NCBI GenBank assembly: GCA_016933335.1
Contig: JAFGBD010000079.1
Span: 1-49,674, forward strand
Source: Bacteroidales bacterium
GTDB taxonomy: Bacteria; Bacteroidota; Bacteroidia; Bacteroidales; UBA10428
Direction of reading: 5' to 3'
Length of the DNA: 49,674 nucleotides
In this document: positions 34,247 through 43,008 of the stretch, one piece after another
Position numbering within the stretch: the stretch's first letter is position 1
Layout: each line of letters starts with the position of its first letter
The notes under the pieces: generated by a model
The model's input: only the letters and a program-made list of their open reading frames with translations
Told to the model about the DNA's origin: nothing
Database searches by the model: none
Program-made: the position numbers and the translations under genes

Positions 34247-36055
34247 ATGATGACGATCATCGAAAAAATACTGGCTGCACACTCCGGGAAGAATAAAGTT
34301 GTTCCGGGAGATATTGTTGACATCGCGATCGACGTGCGCCTGGCAAGGGATTTTGGCGGTGCGGGCGTTGTAAAGAACCTGCTGGATTATGATCTGGATA
34401 TTGCCGACAGCAGCAAAACCTTTTTTACTTTCGATTGCAATCCGACAGGATCTGACCAGCAATACGCCGCTAATCAGCAAAAATGCCGTGTCTATGCACG
34501 TGAAAACGGCATCAGCGTTTTTGATATCAATGCAGGTATCGGTACGCACCTTGCAATAGACAAAGGCCTTGCCGTTCCGGGTTCAACACTGGTATCCACA
34601 GATTCACATGCCAATATCATGGGAGCTGTCGGTGCTTTCGGGCAGGGTATGGGTGATCGCGATATTGCTGCGTCCTGGGCTCACGGTACTGTATGGTTCA
34701 AAGTCCCTGAATCTGTACGAATCAACCTGAGCGGACATCGGCCACCAATGGTTTCAGCCAAGGATATTGCCCTGAATCTTCTGAAAACATTCGGTGCCGG
34801 CAGTCTGCTGGGCTATTCAGTTGAACTTTACGGCGACGAGGTTGAAAGACTTACCCTCGATGAACGCATTACCATCGCATCCATGGCTACCGAACTGGGT
34901 GCCATCATCCTGCTGTTTCCGCCTTCGGCGGCTGTAACTGATTATTGCAGGTTGCGCTCGCACAAACAGTTTACACCCTTCTATGCTGATCCTGATGCAA
35001 CTTACCGGAAAAAACATGATCTTGATCTCAGGCAGTTTAAACCGGCTGTTTCGCTGCCTGGCCAGCCACACAATGTCGCCTTCGCAGAAAAACATAAGGG
35101 AACAAAAATCGACTCGGTTTTCGTTGGCAGCTGTACCAACGGACGAATGGAGGATATGCGCGAAGCCGCAATGTTACTGGATGGAAGGAAAGTCGCTCCC
35201 GGTGTCGTGATGAAAATCGTTCCTTCAACAGATGAGATATGGAATGAATGTCTGAAGGAAGGAATTATTGAAACCTTTAAAAAAGCAGGTGCCCTGGTCG
35301 GAAACGCCGGGTGCGCAGGATGCGCTTCGGGACAAATAGGACAGAACGGTCCCGGAGAAAAAACTGTCAGTACCGGCAACCGCAATTTTAAAGGCAAACA
35401 GGGCAAGGGAGATGTTTACCTGGCATCAGTAGCCACTGCAACAGCATCTGCCATTGCAGGTCACATCACCACTGCAGATGACATACCTGAACGACCTTCG
35501 GTTTTCGTGACTCCGGCCAGGGAAAATAAAGACCGCCACATTCTCCCCCGCTCCGGGATGCAAAAAAGCCTGATCATCGAAGGTAAGATCTGGCTCATCC
35601 TGAAAGACAATATCGATACAGATATGATATATCATAACCAACACCTTGCTGTGACAGATATGAAAGAAATGGGCAGATATACCCTTGGAAACCTGACTGG
35701 CTGGGAAGATTACCCCCGGAAGTCAGAACCCGGTGATATCATCATCACGGGTAAGAACTTTGGCGCCGGCAGCTCAAGACAGCAGGCTGTTGATTGTTTC
35801 AGGTCGCTTCAGAACCAGGCTGTCCTTGCTGAATCTTTCGGTGCTATTTATGAAAGAAATGCAGTCAATGCAGGATTTCCTGTCCTGACCTATGAAAACC
35901 TCAATAACCTCGAACTGGTTAACCGCGATACGGTGATCATTGATATGGGAAAAGGGACTGTTACCAATATAAAAAATAAAAGAACTGTTGCAATCAGCAG
36001 GTTTTCCGAAGTGCAGAAGATGATTTACCTGAAAGGCGACCTGCTGCTGATATAA
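34247..36055 (+). CDS. Aconitase-superfamily protein, fused large and swivel domains, divergent active site
   Basis: 602 residues: an IPM-dehydratase/homoaconitase-type catalytic core (1-430) joined to a swivel domain (about 440-602, DNIDTDMI and GKNFGAGSSRQQA). The [4Fe-4S] ligands are present: Cys296 (GSCTNGR), Cys356 and Cys359 (GCAGCASGQ). Compared with usual members, several catalytic positions differ: Asp-Cys (63-64) replaces Asp-His, GIGTH (97-101) replaces GICHQ, TDSHANIM replaces DSHTCT, NFKGK replaces NFxGR, and SSRQQ replaces SSREH. It should still dehydrate or hydrate a tricarboxylate, but with altered substrate or only one half-reaction. The gene abuts the HD gene and is followed after 50 bp by a second, more canonical member. 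Confidence 0.85.
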   Translation: MMTIIEKILAAHSGKNKVVPGDIVDIAIDVRLARDFGGAGVVKNLLDYDLDIADSSKTFFTFDCNPTGSDQQYAANQQKCRVYARENGISVFDINAGIGTHLAIDKGLAVPGSTLVSTDSHANIMGAVGAFGQGMGDRDIAASWAHGTVWFKVPESVRINLSGHRPPMVSAKDIALNLLKTFGAGSLLGYSVELYGDEVERLTLDERITIASMATELGAIILLFPPSAAVTDYCRLRSHKQFTPFYADPDATYRKKHDLDLRQFKPAVSLPGQPHNVAFAEKHKGTKIDSVFVGSCTNGRMEDMREAAMLLDGRKVAPGVVMKIVPSTDEIWNECLKEGIIETFKKAGALVGNAGCAGCASGQIGQNGPGEKTVSTGNRNFKGKQGKGDVYLASVATATASAIAGHITTADDIPERPSVFVTPARENKDRHILPRSGMQKSLIIEGKIWLILKDNIDTDMIYHNQHLAVTDMKEMGRYTLGNLTGWEDYPRKSEPGDIIITGKNFGAGSSRQQAVDCFRSLQNQAVLAESFGAIYERNAVNAGFPVLTYENLNNLELVNRDTVIIDMGKGTVTNIKNKRTVAISRFSEVQKMIYLKGDLLLI

Positions 36056-36105
36056 AACGTCCTGACAGCTATGATGATGAGTGGATTTCATTAACAAAAC
36101 AACCT

Positions 36106-37887
36106 ATGCCGGGCAAAACATTTGCAGAGAAGATCTTTGGTGCTCCAGCAGGCAGTATTGTATTTTACAGGCCTGACTTTATCCTGACCCACGACAATAC
36201 AGCCAGCATTGAAAATACTTTCAGAAAAATGGGAGGCAGCAGTGTATCTGATCCTGAAAAGTTGGTTGTGGTGCTTGATCATAACGCACCGCCTACAAGC
36301 AGCAAACTGGCCAATGATTACCGGAAGATCCGCACCTTTGCCAGGGATCAGGGCATCAGACGTTTTCACGATGCAGGAGAGGGTATATGCCACCAGCTGA
36401 TGGAAAAATATGCCCGCCCGGGAATGGTCATTGTGGGAAGCGACAGTCATACCTGCACTGCAGGAGCCTTCAATGCATTTGCTGCAGGTATTGACCGTAC
36501 AGAAGCAGCGGGATTATGGAAACAGGGCGAGACATGGTTCAGGGTGCCTGAATCAATGAAAATCAACCTGCATGGCAGGTTTCCCGAACACGTTTATGCA
36601 AAGGACCTGGCACTATATATCATCGGCATGATCGGTTCAAGCGGAGCCAGCTACCTGTCTGTTGAATACCATGGCGAAGGACTCAAATCACTGACCCTGG
36701 CCGACAGGATGACCCTTGCCAATCTTGCCTCGGAAATGGGTGCCAAAAATGCCGTTTTTCCTGCTGATGAGGTACTGGAAAACGATCCAGGGAAAAAAAC
36801 AAGCGGGATATGGGCTGATGCTGACGCGAATTACCTGAAAGAATATGATATCGATCTCGGTCTTTTATTTCCCCTGGCTGCCTGTCCACACCAGGTGGAT
36901 AATGTAAAAAGCATTGACGAGATTTCAGGTACACCTGTCGGTCAGGCACTTATCGGTACCTGCACCAACGGAAGAATCGAAGATCTGCGCATTGCGGCAC
37001 TGATGATGAAAAACAGGAAGGTCCATTCCGGTGTACAGCTGTTAATCATACCTGCCTCACGTGAAATATACCTGCAGGCAATCAGGGAAGGACTCATTGA
37101 AATATTTGTAAGAGCCGGGGCAAATATCCTCACGCCGTCATGCGGCCCCTGCCTTGGCACAGGCCAGGGTATCCCTCCCGACAATATCAACGTCATCTCA
37201 ACAGCCAACCGGAATTTCCCGGGTCGTATGGGCAATCCCAAATCAAATATTTACCTGGCATCACCAGCCACAGTTGCCATTTCGGCTGTTATGGGGGAAA
37301 TCTGTTCTCCGGCCGCGACAACTGAAAAGCATATTTTCCCGTTTCAGGCCCCCCGGTCAAAGACAATCCGTATTGATCCTGATGATGACAGGTATCATAA
37401 CGGTGTGTGGGACTATAAAGATACTGACAACCTCAATACCGACCAGATGTTCGCGGGAAACCTGACTTATGAGATTCACAGTTCACAGCCTGAAAAAATC
37501 ATACCTCATCTGTTCCGAAACTTTGATGAGCAGTTCAGTACGAAGGCACAGAAAGGGGACATCATTATCTGCGGCGAGAATTTTGGTTGCGGAAGCTCAC
37601 GGGAACATCCGGCAGTGGGACTCATGCACCTGGGGATTAAAACAATAGTGGTTAAATCGGTATCGCGGATATTCTTCCGTTCAGCCATAAACCAGGGACT
37701 GCCGATACTGGTGATGCCCGAAGCTGTTGAGGCATATAAGCAAGGTGACATTGTGCGGATCGAAATGACAGAAGGATACATATGTATCGGTGAGAAAAAA
37801 TTCAGCTTTGGCAGGCTGCCTGATAAATTGATGCAGATCATCAGGTCAGGGGGACTGGTGAACCGGATCACCGGAAATGAAAAATAA
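36106..37887 (+). CDS. Aconitase-superfamily protein, fused large and swivel domains, canonical active site
   Basis: 593 residues with catalytic core (1-420) and swivel domain (about 435-593). Family residues are intact: Asp58-His59 (VVVLDHNAPP), GICHQ (93-97), SDSHTCTAGAF (112-122), Cys286 (GTCTNGR), Cys346 and Cys349 (SCGPCLG), NRNFPGR, and swivel GENFGCGSSREHP. It should interconvert citrate/isocitrate or the one-carbon-longer homocitrate/homoisocitrate via the aconitate. Large and small subunits are separate genes in bacterial LeuCD and HACN, so the fusion is notable. Only moderate similarity to the protein before it argues against a recent duplication. The two may split dehydration and hydration between them, as fungi do with separate enzymes in lysine biosynthesis (inference). 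Confidence 0.87.
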   Translation: MPGKTFAEKIFGAPAGSIVFYRPDFILTHDNTASIENTFRKMGGSSVSDPEKLVVVLDHNAPPTSSKLANDYRKIRTFARDQGIRRFHDAGEGICHQLMEKYARPGMVIVGSDSHTCTAGAFNAFAAGIDRTEAAGLWKQGETWFRVPESMKINLHGRFPEHVYAKDLALYIIGMIGSSGASYLSVEYHGEGLKSLTLADRMTLANLASEMGAKNAVFPADEVLENDPGKKTSGIWADADANYLKEYDIDLGLLFPLAACPHQVDNVKSIDEISGTPVGQALIGTCTNGRIEDLRIAALMMKNRKVHSGVQLLIIPASREIYLQAIREGLIEIFVRAGANILTPSCGPCLGTGQGIPPDNINVISTANRNFPGRMGNPKSNIYLASPATVAISAVMGEICSPAATTEKHIFPFQAPRSKTIRIDPDDDRYHNGVWDYKDTDNLNTDQMFAGNLTYEIHSSQPEKIIPHLFRNFDEQFSTKAQKGDIIICGENFGCGSSREHPAVGLMHLGIKTIVVKSVSRIFFRSAINQGLPILVMPEAVEAYKQGDIVRIEMTEGYICIGEKKFSFGRLPDKLMQIIRSGGLVNRITGNEK

Positions 37888-38001
37888 ACATGAATGAGGT
37901 AACCTGCCGGAAGCGGAAATTAAGAATAAAAAAGAGGGGTTAAATCATACAGGTATTACCAGATTTTAATAAATACAACGAACAAACAATAACATCAAAC
38001 C

Positions 38002-39555
38002 ATGAATACAGATTATGGCATTCAGGCGGCCTTAAAACAGCTTGGTATACAAGAGACTAACCAGGGAATCTGCACCGGTGGAAAATGGACTGATACTTCC
38101 GGTGATGTTCTTGCCTCTTTCTCACCTGTTGATGGAAACGCTATTGCGGGCGTCAGGCAGGCAACCGCTAAAGAATACGAAAGGCTTGTTTCCACAGCCG
38201 GAGAAGCATTTAAGGCATGGCGTGTGATACCAGCCCCAAAAAGAGGAGAGATCGTCAGGCAGATAGGACTGGAACTCAGAAAATATAAAGAACCGCTGGG
38301 CAAGCTGGTTAGCTGGGAAATGGGGAAAATATACCAGGAGGGACTGGGCGAGGTGCAGGAGATGATAGATATCTGTGATTTTGCAGTGGGGCTTTCACGT
38401 CAGCTTTACGGACTGACCATGCATTCCGAACGGCCCGGACACCGGATGTATGAACAATACCATCCCCTGGGGATCGTTGGTGTGGTATCGTCATTTAATT
38501 TCCCGGTGGCCGTATGGGCGTGGAATGCCATGATAGCCCTGGTATGCGGTGATGTTGTCATCTGGAAGCCCTCCTCAAAAGTACCACTGTGTGCCGTTGC
38601 GGTTCACAATATCATCTCAGGTGTCCTGAAGAAGAATAACGTTCCGGAAGGGGTGCTCAACCTGCTGATTTCCGGTTCAAAATATCTTGGAGATGATCTT
38701 TTCAGCGACAGGCATATCCCTCTTATCTCATTCACCGGTTCAACCAGAACAGGTAAGAATGCAGCCAGGATAGTCGGAGAACGTCTGGGAAAGACCATCC
38801 TGGAACTGGGAGGCAATAATGCCATTATCGTTACACCGAGCGCCAATCCTGAACTTGCGCTCCGCGCTATCGTGTTCGGAGCAGCAGGAACAGCAGGACA
38901 GCGATGCACATCAACAAGACGCATCATACTTCATAATTCTTTGTTCGATACATTCACCAGCAGGCTTGTCTCAGCATATAAAGGTCTCAGAATAGGCAAT
39001 CCGCTGGATGAAAACAACCACGTTGGTCCGCTGATCGACAAAGACGCTGTCATGAAACTCTTTAAAGCCATGGAAAAGGTAAAACAGGCCGGCGGAAAAA
39101 TTATTTACGGAGGAACCCCGTTTGAAAACAGCGATTGCAAATCGGGCTGCTATGTAGTGCCCTGTATTGCCGAAGCAGAAAATCATTATGAGATCGTTCA
39201 GGAAGAAACCTTTGCTCCCCTGTTGTACCTGATAAGGTACAGCACCCTTGATGAAGCCATCAGGTTACACAATGATGTGCCCCAGGGTTTGTCTTCCGCC
39301 ATGTTCTCCACAGACATCCACGAAACGGAAACATTTCTCTCACATGAGGGATCCGACTGCGGTATAGCCAATATCAATATCGGCACTTCCGGAGCAGAAA
39401 TCGGAGGTGCTTTCGGAGGGGAAAAGGATACCGGGGGTGGCCGTGAATCAGGCTCAGATGCCTGGAAAGTATATATGCGCAGGCAGACCAACACGATCAA
39501 TTTCAGCACCGGATTGCCCCTGGCACAAGGTATTGAATTTGATATAGACAAATGA
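38002..39555 (+). CDS. amaB: ALDH7-type 2-aminoadipate-6-semialdehyde dehydrogenase
   Basis: A 517-residue aldehyde dehydrogenase of the ALDH7 (antiquitin) class. It oxidises 2-aminoadipate semialdehyde (in equilibrium with piperideine-6-carboxylate) to 2-aminoadipate with NAD+. Catalytic Cys302 (AGQRCTSTRR) and general base Glu268 (LELGGNN) fall at the canonical ALDH numbers. The cofactor loop FTGSTRTGK and the ALDH7 signature NIGTSGAEIGGAFGGEKDTG (carboxylate recognition) are complete. Length matches human and bacterial ALDH7. A 114-bp gap before the ATG could hold an internal promoter, but none was recognised. The next two genes supply its substrate. Oxidation of the aldehyde is effectively irreversible, so the pathway points to lysine breakdown. 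Confidence 0.9.
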   Translation: MNTDYGIQAALKQLGIQETNQGICTGGKWTDTSGDVLASFSPVDGNAIAGVRQATAKEYERLVSTAGEAFKAWRVIPAPKRGEIVRQIGLELRKYKEPLGKLVSWEMGKIYQEGLGEVQEMIDICDFAVGLSRQLYGLTMHSERPGHRMYEQYHPLGIVGVVSSFNFPVAVWAWNAMIALVCGDVVIWKPSSKVPLCAVAVHNIISGVLKKNNVPEGVLNLLISGSKYLGDDLFSDRHIPLISFTGSTRTGKNAARIVGERLGKTILELGGNNAIIVTPSANPELALRAIVFGAAGTAGQRCTSTRRIILHNSLFDTFTSRLVSAYKGLRIGNPLDENNHVGPLIDKDAVMKLFKAMEKVKQAGGKIIYGGTPFENSDCKSGCYVVPCIAEAENHYEIVQEETFAPLLYLIRYSTLDEAIRLHNDVPQGLSSAMFSTDIHETETFLSHEGSDCGIANINIGTSGAEIGGAFGGEKDTGGGRESGSDAWKVYMRRQTNTINFSTGLPLAQGIEFDIDK

Positions 39556-39664
39556 ACACAGATCATTGAAAGGCATTGGCCGGAAGCCGGCATATGCAGG
39601 AAATACACATCATGATAAACTGAATTGGATTAAAAATTAATAATTATCAGAAAAATAAGTTTTT

Positions 39665-40876
39665 ATGAAGATAGGTATTTTAAAAGAGAGCAGGACACCG
39701 GCCGATAACCGTGTTCCGCTGGCACCATTGCAATGCAGACAGCTCGAGTTCAAATTCAGTGGAACCAAAGTAGTCGTTCAACCTTCTGCTGATCGTTGTT
39801 TCACAGATATGGAGTACAGGAAAGAAGGAATTGAACTTCAACAGGATGTCTCCGGTTGTGATATCCTGCTGGGAGTAAAGGAAATTAAGCCGAAGCTCCT
39901 TATACCTGATAAAACATATCTGTTTTTTTCCCATACCATCAAGAAGCAGCCTTATAACAGGGAACTGCTCAGGACTGTTCTTGCAAAACGCATCCGCCTC
40001 ATTGATTATGAAACACTGACTGACAGCGATGGCATAAGGATCATCGGTTTCGGAAGATGGGCCGGACTGGTTGGCACCTACAATGGTATCAGGGCTTTCT
40101 GCATACGTAACGGGATACCCGGCCTCTCTCCTGTACATCGTTTTAAGGAATTGCAGGACATGATGAAGCTGGCATCAGGTGTGAAACTCCCTCCGCTGAA
40201 AATTGCGGTGACCGGTGGCGGCCGGGTTGCTGCCGGAGCGGAAGAGATTCTGGCTGCATTTAACGTTCAAAAAGTATCGGTAGAAGAATACCTCCGTACC
40301 AATGATTTCGGTATCCCTGTTTATGTTCAGCTTGATCCTGATGCTTATAACATAAGGATATCGGGTTATGATTTTGATCTGGCATATTTCTACAAACATC
40401 CTGATGTACATACAGGCAATTTCGGCCGTTTCTGCAAAACCACCGACCTGCTTGTAATGGCTGCATACTGGGATCCCCGCGCACCGGTGTTATTCACCAT
40501 TGAAGATATGCAACAGGACAACTTCAGGATCAGGATTATTGCCGATATTACCTGTGATATAAACGGGGCTGTACCATCGTCCATACGGACCACCACCCAT
40601 GAAGATCCGTATTATGATTATAATCCGTTTAAGAAAAAAGAAGAAAAGGCCTTCAGCAATCCCTCAAACATTACGGTCATGACTGTCGACAATCTCCCCT
40701 GCGCTTTACCGCGAGCTGCCTCGGCAGATTTTGGAAACAACCTGGTTAAGAACGTCCTCCCTGATATAATAGGTGGGAACATGAATGATATCATTACACG
40801 GGCAACAATTGCAGCTGAGGGAAAATTGACAGACAGGTATTATTATCTTGCAGATTGGGTAAATAAACCAGCATAA
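39665..40876 (+). CDS. Saccharopine dehydrogenase, L-lysine-forming type (LYS1 / lysine-ketoglutarate reductase)
   Basis: A 403-residue enzyme of the alanine-dehydrogenase/LYS1 fold, corresponding to the lysine-ketoglutarate reductase half of animal and plant AASS. Key residues seen are Lys72 (LLGVKEIKP) and His90 (LFFSHTIKKQ), the pair that acts as acid-base in yeast Lys1, plus the N-terminal KESRTPADNRVPLAP. The dinucleotide loop is KIAVTGGGRVAAGAEEIL at about 178-195. It couples lysine to 2-oxoglutarate to give saccharopine (reductive direction), or the reverse. It is about 10 bp upstream of the L-glutamate-forming partner; the two together make the complete saccharopine route as separate genes rather than the eukaryotic fusion. 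Confidence 0.9.
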   Translation: MKIGILKESRTPADNRVPLAPLQCRQLEFKFSGTKVVVQPSADRCFTDMEYRKEGIELQQDVSGCDILLGVKEIKPKLLIPDKTYLFFSHTIKKQPYNRELLRTVLAKRIRLIDYETLTDSDGIRIIGFGRWAGLVGTYNGIRAFCIRNGIPGLSPVHRFKELQDMMKLASGVKLPPLKIAVTGGGRVAAGAEEILAAFNVQKVSVEEYLRTNDFGIPVYVQLDPDAYNIRISGYDFDLAYFYKHPDVHTGNFGRFCKTTDLLVMAAYWDPRAPVLFTIEDMQQDNFRIRIIADITCDINGAVPSSIRTTTHEDPYYDYNPFKKKEEKAFSNPSNITVMTVDNLPCALPRAASADFGNNLVKNVLPDIIGGNMNDIITRATIAAEGKLTDRYYYLADWVNKPA

Positions 40877-40887
40877 ACCGATCTCAA

Positions 40888-42228
40888 ATGAAACGAATCC
40901 TTATCATTGGTGCCGGACGCTCATCTTCGATTCTGATAAAATACCTTGAGGAATATTCAAAAACCTATGGATGGAAAATGACGGCGGGTGATCTTGACAT
41001 CAACCTTGTCAAAGAAAAAGTCAGCGCTTCAACCAGGGCGATTGCATTCGATGTTTTTAACGAGCATCAGCTGAACACTGAAGTGCAGGAAGCAGATATT
41101 GTGGTTTCCATGCTGCCTGCCCGTTTTCATCCTCTGGTTGCATTGTCCTGTCTGAAATATTCCAGATCCATGCTTACACCCTCGTATGAATCTCATGAGG
41201 TCAGCGAGATGAAAACCCGGGTAAAATCCCAGGGCATACTGTTCCTTAATGAGATGGGGGTTGATCCCGGCATCGATCATATGTCTGCCATGCAGGTGAT
41301 CGACCGGATAAGGGAGCAGGGACATGAGCTGCTGAGTTTTGAGACATTTACCGGCGGGCTTATTGCACCCGGATCAGACAATAATCCCTGGCATTATAAG
41401 ATCACATGGAATCCACGGAATATAGTGCTGTCGGGACAGGAAGGACCGGCACGCTTCGTCCAGGAAGGTACATTCAAGTACATACCCTATCACAGGTTAT
41501 TTCGCCGTACAGAGGTTATCGATATTGAAGGATACGGGAAATTTGAAGGATATGCCAACCGTGATTCCCTCAAATATATTGAGAAATACAACCTGCAGGG
41601 TGTCCCTACTGTTTACAGGGGAACGCTTCGCCGGCCCGGGTTCTGCCGTGCCTGGGATGTATTTGTCCAGCTTGGTGCCACCGATGACAGCTATATCATG
41701 CATCATACCGAGAATATGACCTACAAGGAATTCATCAACTCCTTTTTATATTATAGCAGGGAAGATCCGGTCAGGACAAAGCTGTACCAGTATATGCATA
41801 TCGACCAGGATTCTGATGTCCGCGAAAAGCTGGAATGGCTGGGTATCTTTGATAATACGAAAATAGGTCTGAAGGATGTTACTCCTGCACAGATACTGGA
41901 ACATATTCTCTGCCGCAAGTGGGCATTGCAGCCGGATGATAAAGACATGCTGGTGATATGGCACAGAATAATCCACCGTGATAAAAGTAAGAATACCCCA
42001 GCCATGCATACCTCTTCGATGGTAGTGACAGGGGATGATCCGGTAAACACCGCTATGTCAAAAGCAGTCGGACTGCCACTGGGTATTGCGGCAAAAATGG
42101 TACTGACAGGACAGATCAAACTCTCAGGTGTTTATATTCCCACTGTAAAAGAAATCTACGAACCGGTGCTCAGGGAGCTGGTAACCCATGGAATAGAATT
42201 TAAAGAGAAGATTGTGCCGGTAGTTTAA
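40888..42228 (+). CDS. Saccharopine dehydrogenase, L-glutamate-forming type (LYS9-like)
   Basis: A 446-residue enzyme: Rossmann start RILIIGAGRSSSILIKYL, then the LYS9-like substrate motifs VSMLPARFHPLVAL, NEMGVDPGIDHMSAM (the well-conserved GxDPGIDHM), FTGGLIAPGSDNNPWHYKI-type stretch and YRGTLRRPGFC. It splits saccharopine with NAD(P)+ into glutamate and 2-aminoadipate semialdehyde, the substrate of the ALDH7 two genes upstream. The end converges on a small membrane-protein gene after 33 bp, which closes the metabolic cluster. Transcriptional order citDE to LYS9-like is uninterrupted on the plus strand with gaps of at most about 115 bp. Confidence 0.9.
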   Translation: MKRILIIGAGRSSSILIKYLEEYSKTYGWKMTAGDLDINLVKEKVSASTRAIAFDVFNEHQLNTEVQEADIVVSMLPARFHPLVALSCLKYSRSMLTPSYESHEVSEMKTRVKSQGILFLNEMGVDPGIDHMSAMQVIDRIREQGHELLSFETFTGGLIAPGSDNNPWHYKITWNPRNIVLSGQEGPARFVQEGTFKYIPYHRLFRRTEVIDIEGYGKFEGYANRDSLKYIEKYNLQGVPTVYRGTLRRPGFCRAWDVFVQLGATDDSYIMHHTENMTYKEFINSFLYYSREDPVRTKLYQYMHIDQDSDVREKLEWLGIFDNTKIGLKDVTPAQILEHILCRKWALQPDDKDMLVIWHRIIHRDKSKNTPAMHTSSMVVTGDDPVNTAMSKAVGLPLGIAAKMVLTGQIKLSGVYIPTVKEIYEPVLRELVTHGIEFKEKIVPVV

Positions 42229-42261
42229 TATAACGATTTCCAGAATTGAACAAATACAATC

Positions 42262-42888
42262 CTAAATGCTTAAAATGAATTGAAGACCTGTCATCTCCGG
42301 AGACATCACAAGATTAAGATTATTTAAAAAATCAATTCTCTGGTTTCTTAATATTCCGTATAGAACCAAATCAAATACAAGAAGAAAACTCCCCTGCAGT
42401 ACCAGTGAATTACCATATCCTTTCAACAAGTCACCCCGCCGGGCGGATTGGGTTGAAAAATACCGTAAAAGAAATCCCGTTCCGATGTAACCCACGTCAA
42501 GTGCCGAATTTATCAAAAGAATTTTTTCGGTTTGCATATGCCTGCTCATTATTTCCTCCGGATTAAGCAGGGAACAATCAAGCTGGTAATTATTGTAAAG
42601 GCCAATACAGGCAATCGAAAGGTTAACCGTATTCCATAAAAAGTTCATTTGATAGAAATATTTTTGCCGGTTACTGTATTTTGACCAGCCATAAGCACCA
42701 CCTGCCAGATTTACCAGCGCCCAGGAACCCAGCACATACATACCTGTAATATTGGTATTACGGCTTACCTGACAGAACAATGCAGTATCGCTTTGGGCTG
42801 ATAAAGACACAGACATTAAAAGAATAAAAGCAGTCAGTATAAAATACCTGATATTCATGGCTTTAATTTTTAATGAAACCTCCCGCAC
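42262..42888 (-). CDS. Small membrane protein of unknown function
   Basis: A 208-residue protein, not recognised beyond a possible DUF6992-type family. The start is ambiguous: Met11 (42858) begins MNIRYFILTAFILLMSVSLS, a normal signal peptide, and is preferable to the annotated-length ATG. Three to four further hydrophobic segments follow (MYVLGSWALVNLAGGAYGW, TVNLSIACIGLYN, LVLQGSFLLVFDLVLYGIL). No catalytic motif is seen. It is convergent with the metabolic cluster, so a functional link is not implied. Confidence 0.65.
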   Translation of the reverse strand: MREVSLKIKAMNIRYFILTAFILLMSVSLSAQSDTALFCQVSRNTNITGMYVLGSWALVNLAGGAYGWSKYSNRQKYFYQMNFLWNTVNLSIACIGLYNNYQLDCSLLNPEEIMSRHMQTEKILLINSALDVGYIGTGFLLRYFSTQSARRGDLLKGYGNSLVLQGSFLLVFDLVLYGILRNQRIDFLNNLNLVMSPEMTGLQFILSI

Positions 42889-43008
42889 AAAAATCCTTTA
42901 AGCTTCCTGATCCATTTGATATTCTCTCTTATTAATTTATCCGGGATACTTTTTAAACCTCTTTTAACAGCAGAAAGGTATGAATCGTCAACCAGAAATT
43001 AAGATATT

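Noticed and set aside
32514..37887. Leucine biosynthesis (LeuB with LeuCD-like fusions)
   Set aside because: No LeuA is present, the neighbours are citrate lyase and saccharopine enzymes, and dehydrogenase Ser96 at the substrate helix is not the IPMDH pattern.
37888..38001. Internal promoter before the ALDH7 gene
   Set aside because: No TTTG/TAnnTTTG pair was found; a single transcript from citDE remains equally possible.
39575..39600. Terminator in the gap after the ALDH7 gene (GCCGG/CCGGC)
   Set aside because: Only five pairs with a 3-nt loop and no T-run; the downstream gene belongs to the same pathway.
29621..42228. Lysine biosynthesis by the aminoadipate pathway
   Set aside because: No homocitrate synthase and no aminoadipate reductase are present; ALDH7 oxidation is effectively one-way and citrate lyase works in cleavage. 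Breakdown fits better.
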